16,635 bases of DNA, from contig JACQOF010000057.1 of assembly GCA_016202645.1 (NCBI GenBank), positions 1-16,635 on the forward strand, written 5' to 3'. Of the stretch, positions 9,000-16,279 are shown piece by piece. The DNA is from a bacterium. Lineage in GTDB: Bacteria > Lindowbacteria > 2-12-FULL-62-27. A program made the translations under genes and the position numbers. The notes beneath the pieces were generated by a model. It did no database searches and was not told the DNA's origin. It saw only the letters and a list, made by a program, of their open reading frames with translations. How positions within the stretch are numbered: the first letter of the stretch is position 1; every line of letters begins with the position of its first letter.

Positions 9000-9823
9000 T
9001 GCCCGTCAAAGCATACGCCCCGACCTCGCCGGCCCGGCGATACATGACCACGCTCACGACAGAGGACCTGACCGACAAGCGTCCGGAGCGCAGTCTCACC
9101 GAACGGCTCTACAAGACCGGCGGCCGGAACAATACCGGCCGGATCACGACCCGGCACATCGGCGGCGGGCACAAGCGGCTGTACCGCATGGTCGATTTCA
9201 AGCGGGACAAGGACGGATCGAAGGCCAAAGTGATCGCGCTGGAATATGATCCGAACCGCGGCGCCCGCATCGCGCTCGTCCAATACGAGGACAGCGAAAA
9301 ACGATACATCCTCGCGCCCCAGGGGCTCAAAGTCGGCGCGTCGATCGAAAGCGGCGACAAAGCCGAAGTCGACGTCGGCAACGCTCTGCCGCTCCGGCTG
9401 ATCCCGACCGGCACGTTCGTGCACAACATCGAGCTGAAGCCCGGCAAAGGCGGCCAGCTGGCCCGCGGCGCGGGAGTTGGCGCGCAGGTCATGGCCAGGG
9501 AGGGCGACTACACCTTCGTGAACCTCCCCTCCGGCGAACTTCGGCTGATCCACTCCAACTGTCGCGCCACCGTCGGCATGGTCGGCAACGCCGACCGCGT
9601 CAACATCGTCTGGGGATCCGCCGGCCGCCGACGCCGGCTCGGCATCCGCCCCACCGTCCGCGGCATGGTGATGAACCCGGTTGATCATCCGATGGGCGGC
9701 GGCGAGGGCAAGAGCAAGGGCGGCAACCACCCGCAAAGTCCGTGGGGGCAGAAGTCCAAGGGCCTGAAGACCCGTCATCCGAAACCGTCGGACCGGATGA
9801 TTGTTCAGCGGAGGAAAAAATAA
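8999..9823 (+). CDS. rplB: 50S ribosomal protein L2
   Basis: L2 is a large-subunit protein needed for subunit association and peptidyl transferase function. The 274 residues cover the whole family: [35 protein letters not shown] (41-60), [13 protein letters not shown], and [19 protein letters not shown] starting near 224. Asp229 and His230 match the functionally important Asp-His pair of E. coli L2. Two residues later a Met stands where many bacteria have a second His. It shares one base with rplW (TAATG) and is followed directly by rpsS. Confidence 0.97.
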   Translation: MPVKAYAPTSPARRYMTTLTTEDLTDKRPERSLTERLYKTGGRNNTGRITTRHIGGGHKRLYRMVDFKRDKDGSKAKVIALEYDPNRGARIALVQYEDSEKRYILAPQGLKVGASIESGDKAEVDVGNALPLRLIPTGTFVHNIELKPGKGGQLARGAGVGAQVMAREGDYTFVNLPSGELRLIHSNCRATVGMVGNADRVNIVWGSAGRRRRLGIRPTVRGMVMNPVDHPMGGGEGKSKGGNHPQSPWGQKSKGLKTRHPKPSDRMIVQRRKK

Positions 9824-9824
9824 A

Positions 9825-10118
9825 ATGGGCCGATCTCTGAAGAAGGGGCCGTATGTTGATGTGAAGCTCCTCAAAAAGACGAAGGTGATGAAAGCCGGCG
9901 CGCAGAGGCGGCCGATCAAGACCTGGGCCCGCCGCGCGACAGTGGTGCCGGAAATGGTCGGGATGACCTTCGCCGTCCACAACGGCAACAAATTCATCAA
10001 CGTCTACGTCAGCGAAAACATGGTCGGCCACCGCCTCGGAGAGTTCTCCCCGACACGGACCTTCCGCGGACACCGCGAGCCTCGGGGCGCGGAAGAAACG
10101 AAAGTCCAGGCGGCTTGA
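9825..10118 (+). CDS. rpsS: 30S ribosomal protein S19
   Basis: S19 is a 30S head protein that forms a complex with S13 near the A site. I chose ATG 9825 because [12 protein letters not shown] is the conserved N-terminus; an in-frame upstream start at 9801 would add eight residues inside rplB. The 97-residue product keeps [33 protein letters not shown] and the terminal [15 protein letters not shown] near 9810, within the end of rplB, provides a ribosome-binding site. rplV starts 2 nt after its stop. Confidence 0.97.
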   Translation: MGRSLKKGPYVDVKLLKKTKVMKAGAQRRPIKTWARRATVVPEMVGMTFAVHNGNKFINVYVSENMVGHRLGEFSPTRTFRGHREPRGAEETKVQAA

Positions 10119-10120
10119 TC

Positions 10121-10456
10121 ATGTCGACCGCGCGTGCCCGGTTCGTCCGCATCACCCCGAGAAAACTTCGTGTCGTGGCCGCCCTCATCCGGGGACGGAC
10201 CCTCGAGCAGGCCCTGCACATCCTGCAGAACACCCCGAAACACGGCTCCCTCGTCCTCTGGAAACTTCTCAAAAGCGCCCAGGCCGGCGCCGCGCAGAAG
10301 TCTCCCAACGTCCAGCCGGCGAGTCTTCGGATATCCGCCCTCACCATCGACGGTGGTCCCAGCCTCAAACGCTGGCTCCCCCGCGCGCATGGCCGGGCCA
10401 CGCCGATCCTCAAGCGGTCGGCTCACGCCAAAGTCGAACTGGAAGAGGTGAAATAA
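10121..10456 (+). CDS. rplV: 50S ribosomal protein L22
   Basis: L22 binds all 23S rRNA domains, and its beta-hairpin lines the exit tunnel beside L4. From ATG 10121 it is 111 residues: FVRITPRKLRVVAALIRG at the start, a central helix region, and the hairpin KRWLPRAHGRATPILKR near the end. An in-frame TTG at 10115 overlapping the rpsS stop would add only two residues and is less likely. The Asn-rich motif usually found in the centre (NAxNN) is diverged to SAQAGAAQ. Spacing to rpsC is 2 nt. Confidence 0.94.
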   Translation: MSTARARFVRITPRKLRVVAALIRGRTLEQALHILQNTPKHGSLVLWKLLKSAQAGAAQKSPNVQPASLRISALTIDGGPSLKRWLPRAHGRATPILKRSAHAKVELEEVK

Positions 10457-10458
10457 AT

Positions 10459-11094
10459 ATGGGACAGAAAGTCAATCCGGTCGCCTTCAGGCTCGGCATC
10501 AACCGCGACTGGGACGCCCGGTGGTACGCCCGCAAGGACTTCGCCAAAAAGCTCGCCGGGGACCTGACCATCCGCAAGTTCATCAAGACACAGCTCTATC
10601 ACGCCGGCATCGCCCGCATTCTCATCGAGCGGTTCACCAAGCGCGTCCGCGTCACCATCGAAGCCGCGCGCGCGGGACTCGTCATCGGCAAAAAGGGATC
10701 CAACATCGACAAGCTCGCCGGCGACATCGTCCGCCTGACCGGACTTCCCAAGGAGGACGTCGAGGTCAACATCGAGGAAGTCAAGGTTCCGGACCTGAGC
10801 GCGCTGTTGGTGGCGGAGGAAATCGGCCGCAAGATCGAGCGGCGGGTCGCGTTCCGGCGCGCCATGAAGCAGGCCGTCTACAATTCCCGGGCCCGCGGCG
10901 CGCAGGGCGTCAAAGTCATGTGCGGCGGCCGCCTCGGCGGCGCGGAAATCTCGCGGTCCGAGTGGTACATCGAGGGCCGCCTACCGCTTCAGACCCTCCG
11001 CGCCAACATCGATTTCGGCATTGCCGAAGCGAAAACCAAATACGGCATCATCGGCGTGAAGGTTTGGATCTGCAAAGGGGAGTCCCCGATATGA
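10459..11094 (+). CDS. rpsC: 30S ribosomal protein S3
   Basis: S3 lies at the mRNA entry tunnel and contributes to helicase activity and start-site selection. The 211-residue product opens [13 protein letters not shown], has the KH-domain GKKG loop at 77-80, and ends its C-terminal domain with [23 protein letters not shown] and VKVWICKGE, with little of the tail seen in E. coli S3. GAGGTG at 10445-10450 provides a Shine-Dalgarno. It is followed not by the usual immediate rplP but by a 106-nt spacer containing inverted repeat R3, the only such break inside the S10-spc block. Confidence 0.97.
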   Translation: MGQKVNPVAFRLGINRDWDARWYARKDFAKKLAGDLTIRKFIKTQLYHAGIARILIERFTKRVRVTIEAARAGLVIGKKGSNIDKLAGDIVRLTGLPKEDVEVNIEEVKVPDLSALLVAEEIGRKIERRVAFRRAMKQAVYNSRARGAQGVKVMCGGRLGGAEISRSEWYIEGRLPLQTLRANIDFGIAEAKTKYGIIGVKVWICKGESPI

Positions 11095-11097
11095 TTC

Positions 11098-11180
11098 AGG
11101 GAGAAAGGGAGAAAGGGAGAAAGGGAGAAAGGTTGACCCGGTCCGACTATCTCCCTATCTCCCTATCTCCCTTTCTCCCT
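11098..11180. repeat. Long inverted repeat R3 inside the S10 operon (rpsC-rplP spacer)
   Basis: The left arm (11098-11131) is four copies of AGGGAGAA plus two bases; the right arm (11147-11180) is the complementary pyrimidine strand with units such as CTATCTCC. The arms pair at 31 of 34 positions around a 15-nt loop. The three mismatches fall at the same place in successive 8-nt units. The element begins 3 nt after the rpsC stop and ends 6 nt before the rplP Shine-Dalgarno. Bases 11154-11182 are identical to 461-489 in R1. In the mRNA it would form a strong hairpin between two essential genes, so it may modulate rplP translation, mRNA processing or distal expression. Confidence 0.88.
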
Positions 11181-11186
11181 GCGTCC

Positions 11187-11193
11187 GGAGGTG
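11187..11193 (+). promoter_or_regulatory. Ribosome-binding site of rplP, adjacent to R3
   Basis: GGAGGTG is a strong Shine-Dalgarno, ending 7 nt before the GTG at 11201. It decides the start in favour of GTG 11201 over the in-frame ATG at 11207. It lies 6 nt after the base of the R3 hairpin. Unlike most genes in this operon, rplP therefore initiates independently rather than by stop-start overlap. Confidence 0.7.
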
Positions 11194-11200
11194 GTTCATC

Positions 11201-11614
11201 GTGTTGATGCCCGCCCAGCAGAAGTACCGCAAGCACCATCGCGGCCGCATGCGCGGGAACGCCTCCCGTTGCGTCACCGTCGCCTTCGGCGAATACGGCC
11301 TCAAAGCCATCGACCGCGGCTGGGTCACCAGCGCGCAGATCGAGGCCGTCCGGGTGGCGCTGTCGCGGTTTATGAAGCGCAAGGGCAAAGTCTGGATCCG
11401 GATTTTTCCCGACAAGCCCGTTACGATGCGCCCTGCGGAAACGCGCATGGGCACCGGCAAGGGCAACCCCGAATTCTGGGTTGCCGTCATCCGTCCCGGT
11501 CAGGTCTGTTTTGAAGTCGGGGGGCTTACGGAAGTTGAAGCCACCCGCTGTATTCAGCTCGCGGGCGCCAAACTTCCGATGAAATCGATCTGCGTGAAGC
11601 GGGAGGGATCATGA
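11201..11614 (+). CDS. rplP: 50S ribosomal protein L16
   Basis: L16 binds 5S/23S rRNA near the A site and is needed for peptidyl-tRNA positioning. The GTG start gives [17 protein letters not shown], which matches the family's usual MLMP-x-x-x-KYRK opening. Later parts fit too: [52 protein letters not shown]. The 137-residue length is normal. It follows R3 and overlaps rpmC as ATGA. Confidence 0.97.
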   Translation: MLMPAQQKYRKHHRGRMRGNASRCVTVAFGEYGLKAIDRGWVTSAQIEAVRVALSRFMKRKGKVWIRIFPDKPVTMRPAETRMGTGKGNPEFWVAVIRPGQVCFEVGGLTEVEATRCIQLAGAKLPMKSICVKREGS

Positions 11615-11829
11615 AATGGCGTGAAATCAGGGAATATTCCGAATCAGCCCTTCAGACCGAGCTGGAGAAGTCCTCCGAGGCCCTCCGCAACCTGCGGTTT
11701 CAGGCCGTCGTTGGACAGCTCGAAAATCCCCTGCAGTTGCGCCTTCAGCGCCGCCGTGTCGCCCGGATCCGGACGTTGCTCAGCGAGCGGCGGAAATCGA
11801 AATCCACGGAGGCTTCGGCCGGCAAATGA
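11611..11829 (+). CDS. rpmC: 50S ribosomal protein L29
   Basis: L29 is a small helical-hairpin protein beside L23 at the tunnel exit. The 72-residue product shows the typical [16 protein letters not shown] segment, then [18 protein letters not shown], with a short Lys/Ser-rich tail. Both ends overlap neighbours: ATGA with rplP upstream and ATGA with rpsQ downstream, which implies translational coupling. GGGAGG at 11602-11607 in the end of rplP can act as ribosome-binding site. Confidence 0.93.
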   Translation: MKWREIREYSESALQTELEKSSEALRNLRFQAVVGQLENPLQLRLQRRRVARIRTLLSERRKSKSTEASAGK

Positions 11830-12068
11830 AAAAACTTCTTCAGGGACGCGTCGTTTCGGACGTCATGGACAAAACCGTTCGGATCAGCGTCGAGCGCCGG
11901 TTCGTTCATCCCGTTTACAAAAAAACCGTCCGGCGCACGAAGGATTTTCTGGCTCACGACGAAAAGAATGAAGCGAAGACAGGTGATCTCGTCGAAATTA
12001 TGGAAACCCGGCCCCTCTCGCGCCGGAAACGCTGGCGCCTCATGCGGGTGCTGGAGCGTGCCCGGTAA
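11826..12068 (+). CDS. rpsQ: 30S ribosomal protein S17
   Basis: S17 is an early 16S-binding protein with an OB fold. The 80-residue product matches the family: [20 protein letters not shown], then [19 protein letters not shown], then [20 protein letters not shown]. Its length is typical of bacteria. It overlaps rpmC as ATGA. A 27-nt gap follows, with AAAGGAAAG acting as ribosome-binding site for rplN. Confidence 0.96.
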   Translation: MKKLLQGRVVSDVMDKTVRISVERRFVHPVYKKTVRRTKDFLAHDEKNEAKTGDLVEIMETRPLSRRKRWRLMRVLERAR

Positions 12069-12095
12069 CGGGCCCGATCGAAAAGGAAAGAAACG

Positions 12096-12464
12096 ATGAT
12101 TCAACAGGAAACCTACATCAACGTCGCGGACAATACCGGAGCCCGGGTGATTGACTGCATCCGCGTTCTCGGCGGCAGCAAGCGCCGCTATGCTTTTCTC
12201 GGGGACGTCATTGTCGCGGCCGTCAAGATGTCCCAGCCGGACGGCGTCGTGAAGAAGGGTGAAGTCGTGCGCGCCGTGATGGTGCGGACCCGCCACACGA
12301 GCCGCCGCCCGGACGGGTCGCGGATCCGATTTGACGACAACGCCGCCGTCATCATCAACGACCAGATGGAACCCAGGGGCACGCGGATCTTCGGGCCCGT
12401 CGCCCGCGAACTTCGCGGACGCCAGTTTATGAAAATCATCTCGCTGGCGCCGGAGGTCGTGTGA
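12096..12464 (+). CDS. rplN: 50S ribosomal protein L14
   Basis: L14 is at the subunit interface, forms bridges to the 30S, and contacts L19. The 122-residue sequence is near-canonical: [54 protein letters not shown] and [13 protein letters not shown]. The upstream AAAGGAAAG supports ATG 12096. The stop overlaps a GTG (12461), and the preferred rplX start lies 2 nt downstream. Confidence 0.97.
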   Translation: MIQQETYINVADNTGARVIDCIRVLGGSKRRYAFLGDVIVAAVKMSQPDGVVKKGEVVRAVMVRTRHTSRRPDGSRIRFDDNAAVIINDQMEPRGTRIFGPVARELRGRQFMKIISLAPEVV

Positions 12465-12466
12465 CG

Positions 12467-12778
12467 ATGAATCTCCGCAAAGGTGACGAAGTCATGGTCC
12501 TGTCCGGCAACGACCGCGGGTCCCGCGGCAAGATCCTCAGCGTCAACCGGCAAAAATTCCGCGCCGTCGTCGAGGGTGTCGCGCTTCGCAAGCGCCACGT
12601 CCGGCGGACACAGCAGAACCCCAAAGGCGGTGTTGTCGAAAAAGAGGCGTCCATCGCCGTCTCAAACCTCATGCTCGTCTGCCCCAAATGCAACGCACCC
12701 TCCCGCATGGGCCGCCGCCGCGTGGACGGCCGGGCGCTCCGCGTCTGCAAAAAATGCAACGAGGCGGTTCCGCTATGA
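12467..12778 (+). CDS. rplX: 50S ribosomal protein L24, zinc-ribbon form
   Basis: L24 initiates 50S assembly through a KOW domain. I prefer ATG 12467 (MNLRKGDEVMVLSGNDRG), which matches the family start, over the in-frame GTG at 12461. The KOW segment is DEVMVLSGNDRGSRGKIL, and the C-terminal part carries paired cysteines, CPKC and CKKC, suggesting a zinc-binding form. The product is 103 residues. It overlaps rplE as ATGA. Confidence 0.94.
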   Translation: MNLRKGDEVMVLSGNDRGSRGKILSVNRQKFRAVVEGVALRKRHVRRTQQNPKGGVVEKEASIAVSNLMLVCPKCNAPSRMGRRRVDGRALRVCKKCNEAVPL

Positions 12779-13470
12779 GTAAAAAATCCGTCATCCCAGA
12801 AGCGGGCAAAGCCAAACAACCGGCCGCCCGTCCCGAGAAAAAGGTCAAGCGCCCGGCGGACGACGCCGCCGTCGCCGTCGCGGAGCGACCGGCCGAATCG
12901 ACTCCGAGAGGCCCGATCCCCGTGCCGCGCCTGAAAGTCCGCTACGCCCAGGAACTCCGGCCGAAACTTCAGCAGGATCTCGGTCTTTCCAACATCAACG
13001 AAGTCCCCCGATTGACCAAGATCGTCCTGAACGCCGGACTCGGCGAGGGCACCAAGGAATACAAGATCATCGAGGAGATGGCCAAGGACCTTGCCGCCAT
13101 CACGGGGCAGAAACCCGCCATCCGGCGCGCTGTCAAGGACGTCTCCGCCTTCAACGTCCGCGCCGGAAACCCCATTGGGCTTATGGTCACCCTCCGAAAC
13201 AAGCGCATGTACGAGTTCCTCGACCGCTTCATCTTTGTCACCCTCCCCCGCGTCCGGGATTTCCGGGGCGTTTCCGCCAAAAGTTTCGATCACCGCGGAA
13301 ATTTGACGATCGGTCTGAAAGAGCATACGGTTTTCGCTGAAATCAACATGGAAAAGGTTTTTCGAGTCAAAGGCCTCAACGTCACTTTCGTGACCACCGC
13401 AAAAACCGACGCCCACGCCCGGGCGCTCTTGTCCGCCTTCGGCATGCCCTTTTCCGGAACAGGAAGCTGA
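12775..13470 (+). CDS. rplE: 50S ribosomal protein L5 with N-terminal extension
   Basis: L5 binds 5S rRNA and forms a bridge to the small subunit. The ATGA overlap with rplX sets the start at 12775 and gives 231 residues, against about 180 for the family. The conserved core begins near residue 52 ([15 protein letters not shown]) and includes [32 protein letters not shown], and [16 protein letters not shown] near the C-terminus. The first 50 residues are Lys/Ala/Pro/Glu-rich and probably disordered. An internal start could exist, but I see no Met or GTG with a good ribosome-binding site just ahead of the core. Confidence 0.94.
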   Translation: MSKKSVIPEAGKAKQPAARPEKKVKRPADDAAVAVAERPAESTPRGPIPVPRLKVRYAQELRPKLQQDLGLSNINEVPRLTKIVLNAGLGEGTKEYKIIEEMAKDLAAITGQKPAIRRAVKDVSAFNVRAGNPIGLMVTLRNKRMYEFLDRFIFVTLPRVRDFRGVSAKSFDHRGNLTIGLKEHTVFAEINMEKVFRVKGLNVTFVTTAKTDAHARALLSAFGMPFSGTGS

Positions 13471-13472
13471 TC

Positions 13473-13658
13473 ATGGCCAAAAAATGCTGGATCGAAAAAT
13501 GGAAAAATCCAAGAAAATTTCCCGTGCAGCAGCACAACCGCTGCAGCCTTTGCGGGCGCTCCCGCGCTTATCTCCGGCGGTTTGAACTTTGCCGCCTCTG
13601 TTTCCGAAAATTCGCCGTCCGGGGCGAAATCCCGGGCGTTGTGAAAGCGACCTGGTGA
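13473..13658 (+). CDS. rpsN: 30S ribosomal protein S14, zinc-binding type Z
   Basis: S14 is a late-assembling 30S head protein. This 61-residue form has the four zinc ligands Cys24, Cys27, Cys40 and Cys43 ([20 protein letters not shown]), and the conserved C-terminus [17 protein letters not shown] at 13461-13466 is a good ribosome-binding site. It is 2 nt after rplE and shares one base with rpsH (TGATG). No second, zinc-free copy is present in the window. Confidence 0.97.
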   Translation: MAKKCWIEKWKNPRKFPVQQHNRCSLCGRSRAYLRRFELCRLCFRKFAVRGEIPGVVKATW

Positions 13659-14062
13659 TGAGCGGCGTCAACGACGTTATTTCCGACATGCTCCTTCGAA
13701 TACGCAACGGGCTCGTCGTCCGCAAAAAAACCGTCGACGTCCCGGCCTCCCGGCTGAAAATTTCCATCATCCGGATCATGAAGGACGAGGGCTACATCAA
13801 AAATTACCGCATCCTGAAGGACAACAAGCAGGGCATCCTCCGGGTGTATCTCAAGTACGCCAAAGACGGCAAAGAAAGCGTCATCCGCAAACTCACCCGC
13901 GTCTCCAAGCCCGGCCGCCGCGTCTATCTCCCCGTTCACCGCATCCCGCGCCCCGTCGGCGGGCTCGGCACGGCCGTCGTCTCCACCTGCAAGGGCGTCC
14001 TCACGGACCGCGAGTGCCGCCGGGAAAAAGTCGGCGGCGAAGTTTTGTTCGAGGTGCATTGA
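13658..14062 (+). CDS. rpsH: 30S ribosomal protein S8
   Basis: S8 binds the central domain of 16S rRNA and in E. coli also represses the spc operon by binding near the rplE start. The 134-residue product starts [18 protein letters not shown] and ends with GLGTAVVSTCKGVLTDRE and GGEVLFEVH, which fit the family. The start shares one base with the rpsN stop. An upstream in-frame alternative at 13589 would lie inside rpsN and is not credible. Confidence 0.96.
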   Translation: MSGVNDVISDMLLRIRNGLVVRKKTVDVPASRLKISIIRIMKDEGYIKNYRILKDNKQGILRVYLKYAKDGKESVIRKLTRVSKPGRRVYLPVHRIPRPVGGLGTAVVSTCKGVLTDRECRREKVGGEVLFEVH

Positions 14063-14063
14063 G

Positions 14064-14630
14064 ATGTCCCGGGTCGGCAAACAAATCGTCCGCATCCCCA
14101 AAGGCGTGACCGTCCAGCTTCAGAACGGCCACGCCGTCGTCAAGGGGCCCAAGGGATCTCTTCAGATCAGCGTGCCGCCGGACGTCACTGTCAAAATCGA
14201 AGGCGACACCCTCAAGGCCGCGCGGGCCTCCGAGGCCGATGACGTCAAAGCCCGGCATGGACTCGCCGCACGCCTGCTTCAAAATGCCGTCAGGGGCGTG
14301 TCCGAGGGATTCACCCGCGAATTGGAAATCGTCGGCGTCGGATACCGCGCCGCCAAGCAGGGCGCCAAACTCGTCCTGACGGTTGGCTACACCAAGCCGG
14401 TGGAAGTCGTGATTCCGAAAGCGGTGGAAGTGACCGTTGACGCCAACACGAGAGTCGTCCTCAAGGGACCGGACCGGCACGAGCTTGGCCAGCTCGCCGC
14501 CAACATCCGCGCCGTTCGGCCGCCCGAAGTCTACCAGGGCAAGGGCATCCGGTATTTTGGCGAGCGGATCCGCAAGAAAGCCGGCAAGGCCACGAGCGCC
14601 ACGTCGGGCGGCGGGGGAGCGAAGAAGTAA
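14064..14630 (+). CDS. rplF: 50S ribosomal protein L6
   Basis: L6 lies near the factor-binding site and the sarcin-ricin loop. The 188 residues include MSRVGKQIVRIPKGV, KGPKGSLQISVP, a second repeat with ELEIVGVGYRA, and PPEVYQGKGIRYFGERIRKK, the conserved C-terminal signature. About ten residues of Ser/Gly/Lys-rich tail follow the usual end. GAGGTG at 14051-14056 is a suitable Shine-Dalgarno. It is 1 nt after rpsH and 5 nt before rplR. Confidence 0.96.
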   Translation: MSRVGKQIVRIPKGVTVQLQNGHAVVKGPKGSLQISVPPDVTVKIEGDTLKAARASEADDVKARHGLAARLLQNAVRGVSEGFTRELEIVGVGYRAAKQGAKLVLTVGYTKPVEVVIPKAVEVTVDANTRVVLKGPDRHELGQLAANIRAVRPPEVYQGKGIRYFGERIRKKAGKATSATSGGGGAKK

Positions 14631-14635
14631 CCCCA

Positions 14636-15001
14636 ATGGGAGACAAGACGCATTCCGAAGTAACCGTTTTCAAGGCCCGGCGGGTCCGCAAACGCATCCG
14701 GGGGTCGGCGGCCCGGCCGAGACTGTGCGTTCACAAGAGTCTCAAGCATCTCTCGGCGCAGATCGTCGACGACGACGCCGGCCGCGTTCTCCTCGGCGTC
14801 TCCACCCGCTCCAAGGAATTCAGCGCGGCGCTCAAGGGCAAAAAAAATATCCAAGCCGCCAAGGCACTTGGAATTCTTCTGGCCGAACGCGCCAGAGCCA
14901 GAAATATCGCCGCCGTGGCCTTTGACCGGTCCGGCTACATCTATCACGGGAAACTCGCCGCCCTCGCGGACGGCGCACGCGAAGGAGGATTGAAATTTTA
15001 A
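14636..15001 (+). CDS. rplR: 50S ribosomal protein L18
   Basis: L18 binds 5S rRNA together with L5. The 121-residue product has RRVRKRIRGSAARPRLCVHKS near the N-terminus in broken form (RVRKRIRGSAARPRLCV), then HLSAQIVDD, and ends with FDRSGYIYHGKLAALADGAREGGL, a standard L18 C-terminus. No strong Shine-Dalgarno precedes it, only GAAGAAG in the end of rplF. Spacing to rpsE is a single base, with AAGGAGG (14982-14988) at its own 3' end acting as the rpsE ribosome-binding site. Confidence 0.95.
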   Translation: MGDKTHSEVTVFKARRVRKRIRGSAARPRLCVHKSLKHLSAQIVDDDAGRVLLGVSTRSKEFSAALKGKKNIQAAKALGILLAERARARNIAAVAFDRSGYIYHGKLAALADGAREGGLKF

Positions 15002-15002
15002 G

Positions 15003-15839
15003 ATGAGCCCACCCAAAGGAGGTCAGCAACAGCGTCCTGGGGGCAGGCGGGGCCGTCAGGCGCCCGCGTCCTCGGCTGCGCCGGATACCATCGAAAAAGT
15101 CGTCAAGATCAACCACGTCTCCAAGGTCGTCAAGGGCGGCCGCCGGTTCGGGTTTTCCACCATTGTCGTCGTGGGGGACGGGAAAGCCAAAGTCGGCATG
15201 TCGATCGGCAAGGCCAAGGAAGTTCCGGAATCGATTTCGAAAGGCCGCACCGGCGCGACGAAGGGCATGAAAACCATACGAGTCGTCAACGGCACGATCC
15301 CGCATCCCGTCATGGGACGCTGCGGCGCCTCCCGCGTGGTCCTCCGGCCCGCCGTTCCCGGCACCGGCATCATCGCCGGCGCGCCGGTCCGCGCCATCAT
15401 GGAGGCGGCCGGCATCCGCGACATCATTTCCAAGACCATCGGGTCGTCGAACGCCGTCAATGTCGTCAAGGCCGCGCTCGATGGGCTCCAGCAATTGCGG
15501 CTTCCGGAGGAATTTGCGGAAATGCGCGGCAAACCCGTCGCGGAACTCTTCATCGCCAAGCGTTCCCGCCGCGCGCACCGTCCGGAAGACGAAGTGGCCG
15601 ACCGGGCGGCGGAAGCTTCCGACGCGGAAGCCGCGGCGGCGGAAGCGCGAAGGCGCAGCGGGTCCCGCGGATCGGGGCGTGGTTCGTCGTCCGATTCGGA
15701 TTCCCGCGGCCGAAGTTCGTCCCGTTCCGGCAGCAGATCCAGGGATTCCAGGGACTCCCGGTACCGCCCGTCGAAACCCTCACCCGCATCCACACCCGCA
15801 CCTGCGGAATCGCCGATAAAGCAAGGCCCCGCATCGTGA
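15003..15839 (+). CDS. rpsE: 30S ribosomal protein S5 with long Arg/Ser-rich C-terminal tail
   Basis: S5 lies at the mRNA entrance and helps decoding accuracy and 30S assembly. The core (about residues 28-185) includes VSKVVKGGRRFGFSTIVVVGD, GTGIIAGAPVRAIMEAAGI in shortened forms, and EMRGKPVAELF as the usual C-terminal end. The protein then continues to residue 278, against about 165-170 normally: an Ala/Glu-rich stretch (200-216), an Arg/Ser-rich stretch (217-255, with repeated RS, SR and SRDS steps), and a Pro/Ala/Ser tail. The tail is probably disordered. A 27-residue Gly/Gln/Arg-rich N-terminal segment is also present. rplO begins on the GTGA overlapping its stop; rpmD, normally between them, is absent. 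Confidence 0.95.
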   Translation: MSPPKGGQQQRPGGRRGRQAPASSAAPDTIEKVVKINHVSKVVKGGRRFGFSTIVVVGDGKAKVGMSIGKAKEVPESISKGRTGATKGMKTIRVVNGTIPHPVMGRCGASRVVLRPAVPGTGIIAGAPVRAIMEAAGIRDIISKTIGSSNAVNVVKAALDGLQQLRLPEEFAEMRGKPVAELFIAKRSRRAHRPEDEVADRAAEASDAEAAAAEARRRSGSRGSGRGSSSDSDSRGRSSSRSGSRSRDSRDSRYRPSKPSPASTPAPAESPIKQGPAS

Positions 15840-16270
15840 GCGTGGAACTGTCCAATCTTCCCGGTATCGTCCGACGCCGTCAGAGGCTTGGCCGCGGCGA
15901 GGGTGGCGGACGCGGAAAAACGTCCGGCCGCGGCAACAAGGGTCAGAAAGCCCGGTCGAAAGTCCGCCGGGGATTTGAGGGCGGCCAGATGCCGCTGTTC
16001 CGGCGGGCGCCCAAATCCGGATTCAAGCGGCCCTGGCGCGAAGTTTACGGGATCGTTTCGACGGATGCCCTCGGCTGCTTCGCGGAAAACGAGGACGTCA
16101 CCCCGGAAAAACTGATCGGTGCCGGCCTCGTTAAAAAACGGTACAGCCGCGTCAAAATCCTTTCCGGATCAGCTCTCTCCAAAAAGCTCACCGTCAGCGC
16201 CCACGCGTTTTCCGCCAAGGCCCGCGAAGTCATCGAGGCCGCCGGCGGGTCTGTCCGTCTGATCGAGTAA
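15836..16270 (+). CDS. rplO: 50S ribosomal protein L15
   Basis: L15 is a late-assembling large-subunit protein that interacts with many 23S helices. The 144-residue sequence has RQRLGRGEGGGRGKTSGRG, then KVRRGFEGGQMPLFRRAPKSGF, and a typical C-terminal AKAREVIEAAGGSVRLIE. The GTG at 15836 overlaps the rpsE stop (GTGA). A second in-frame GTG at 15842 would give MELSNLPG, closer to some family N-termini, so the exact start is uncertain by two residues. secY follows 9 nt later. Confidence 0.95.
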   Translation: MSVELSNLPGIVRRRQRLGRGEGGGRGKTSGRGNKGQKARSKVRRGFEGGQMPLFRRAPKSGFKRPWREVYGIVSTDALGCFAENEDVTPEKLIGAGLVKKRYSRVKILSGSALSKKLTVSAHAFSAKAREVIEAAGGSVRLIE

Positions 16271-16279
16271 GCCGCACCC

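Noticed and set aside
12760-12790. S8 repressor-binding site near the rplE start
   Set aside because: GCGGTTCCGC can form only a tiny stem, and I cannot align the area with the S8 site of 16S rRNA.
15460-15819. 119-codon open frame overlapping the 3' half of rpsE
   Set aside because: His/Pro/Arg-rich shadow of the repetitive S5 tail, with no start signal or family match.
15570-15840. Degenerate rpmD hidden in other frames over the S5 tail
   Set aside because: Other-frame translations are Arg/Pro-rich with no L30-like pattern.
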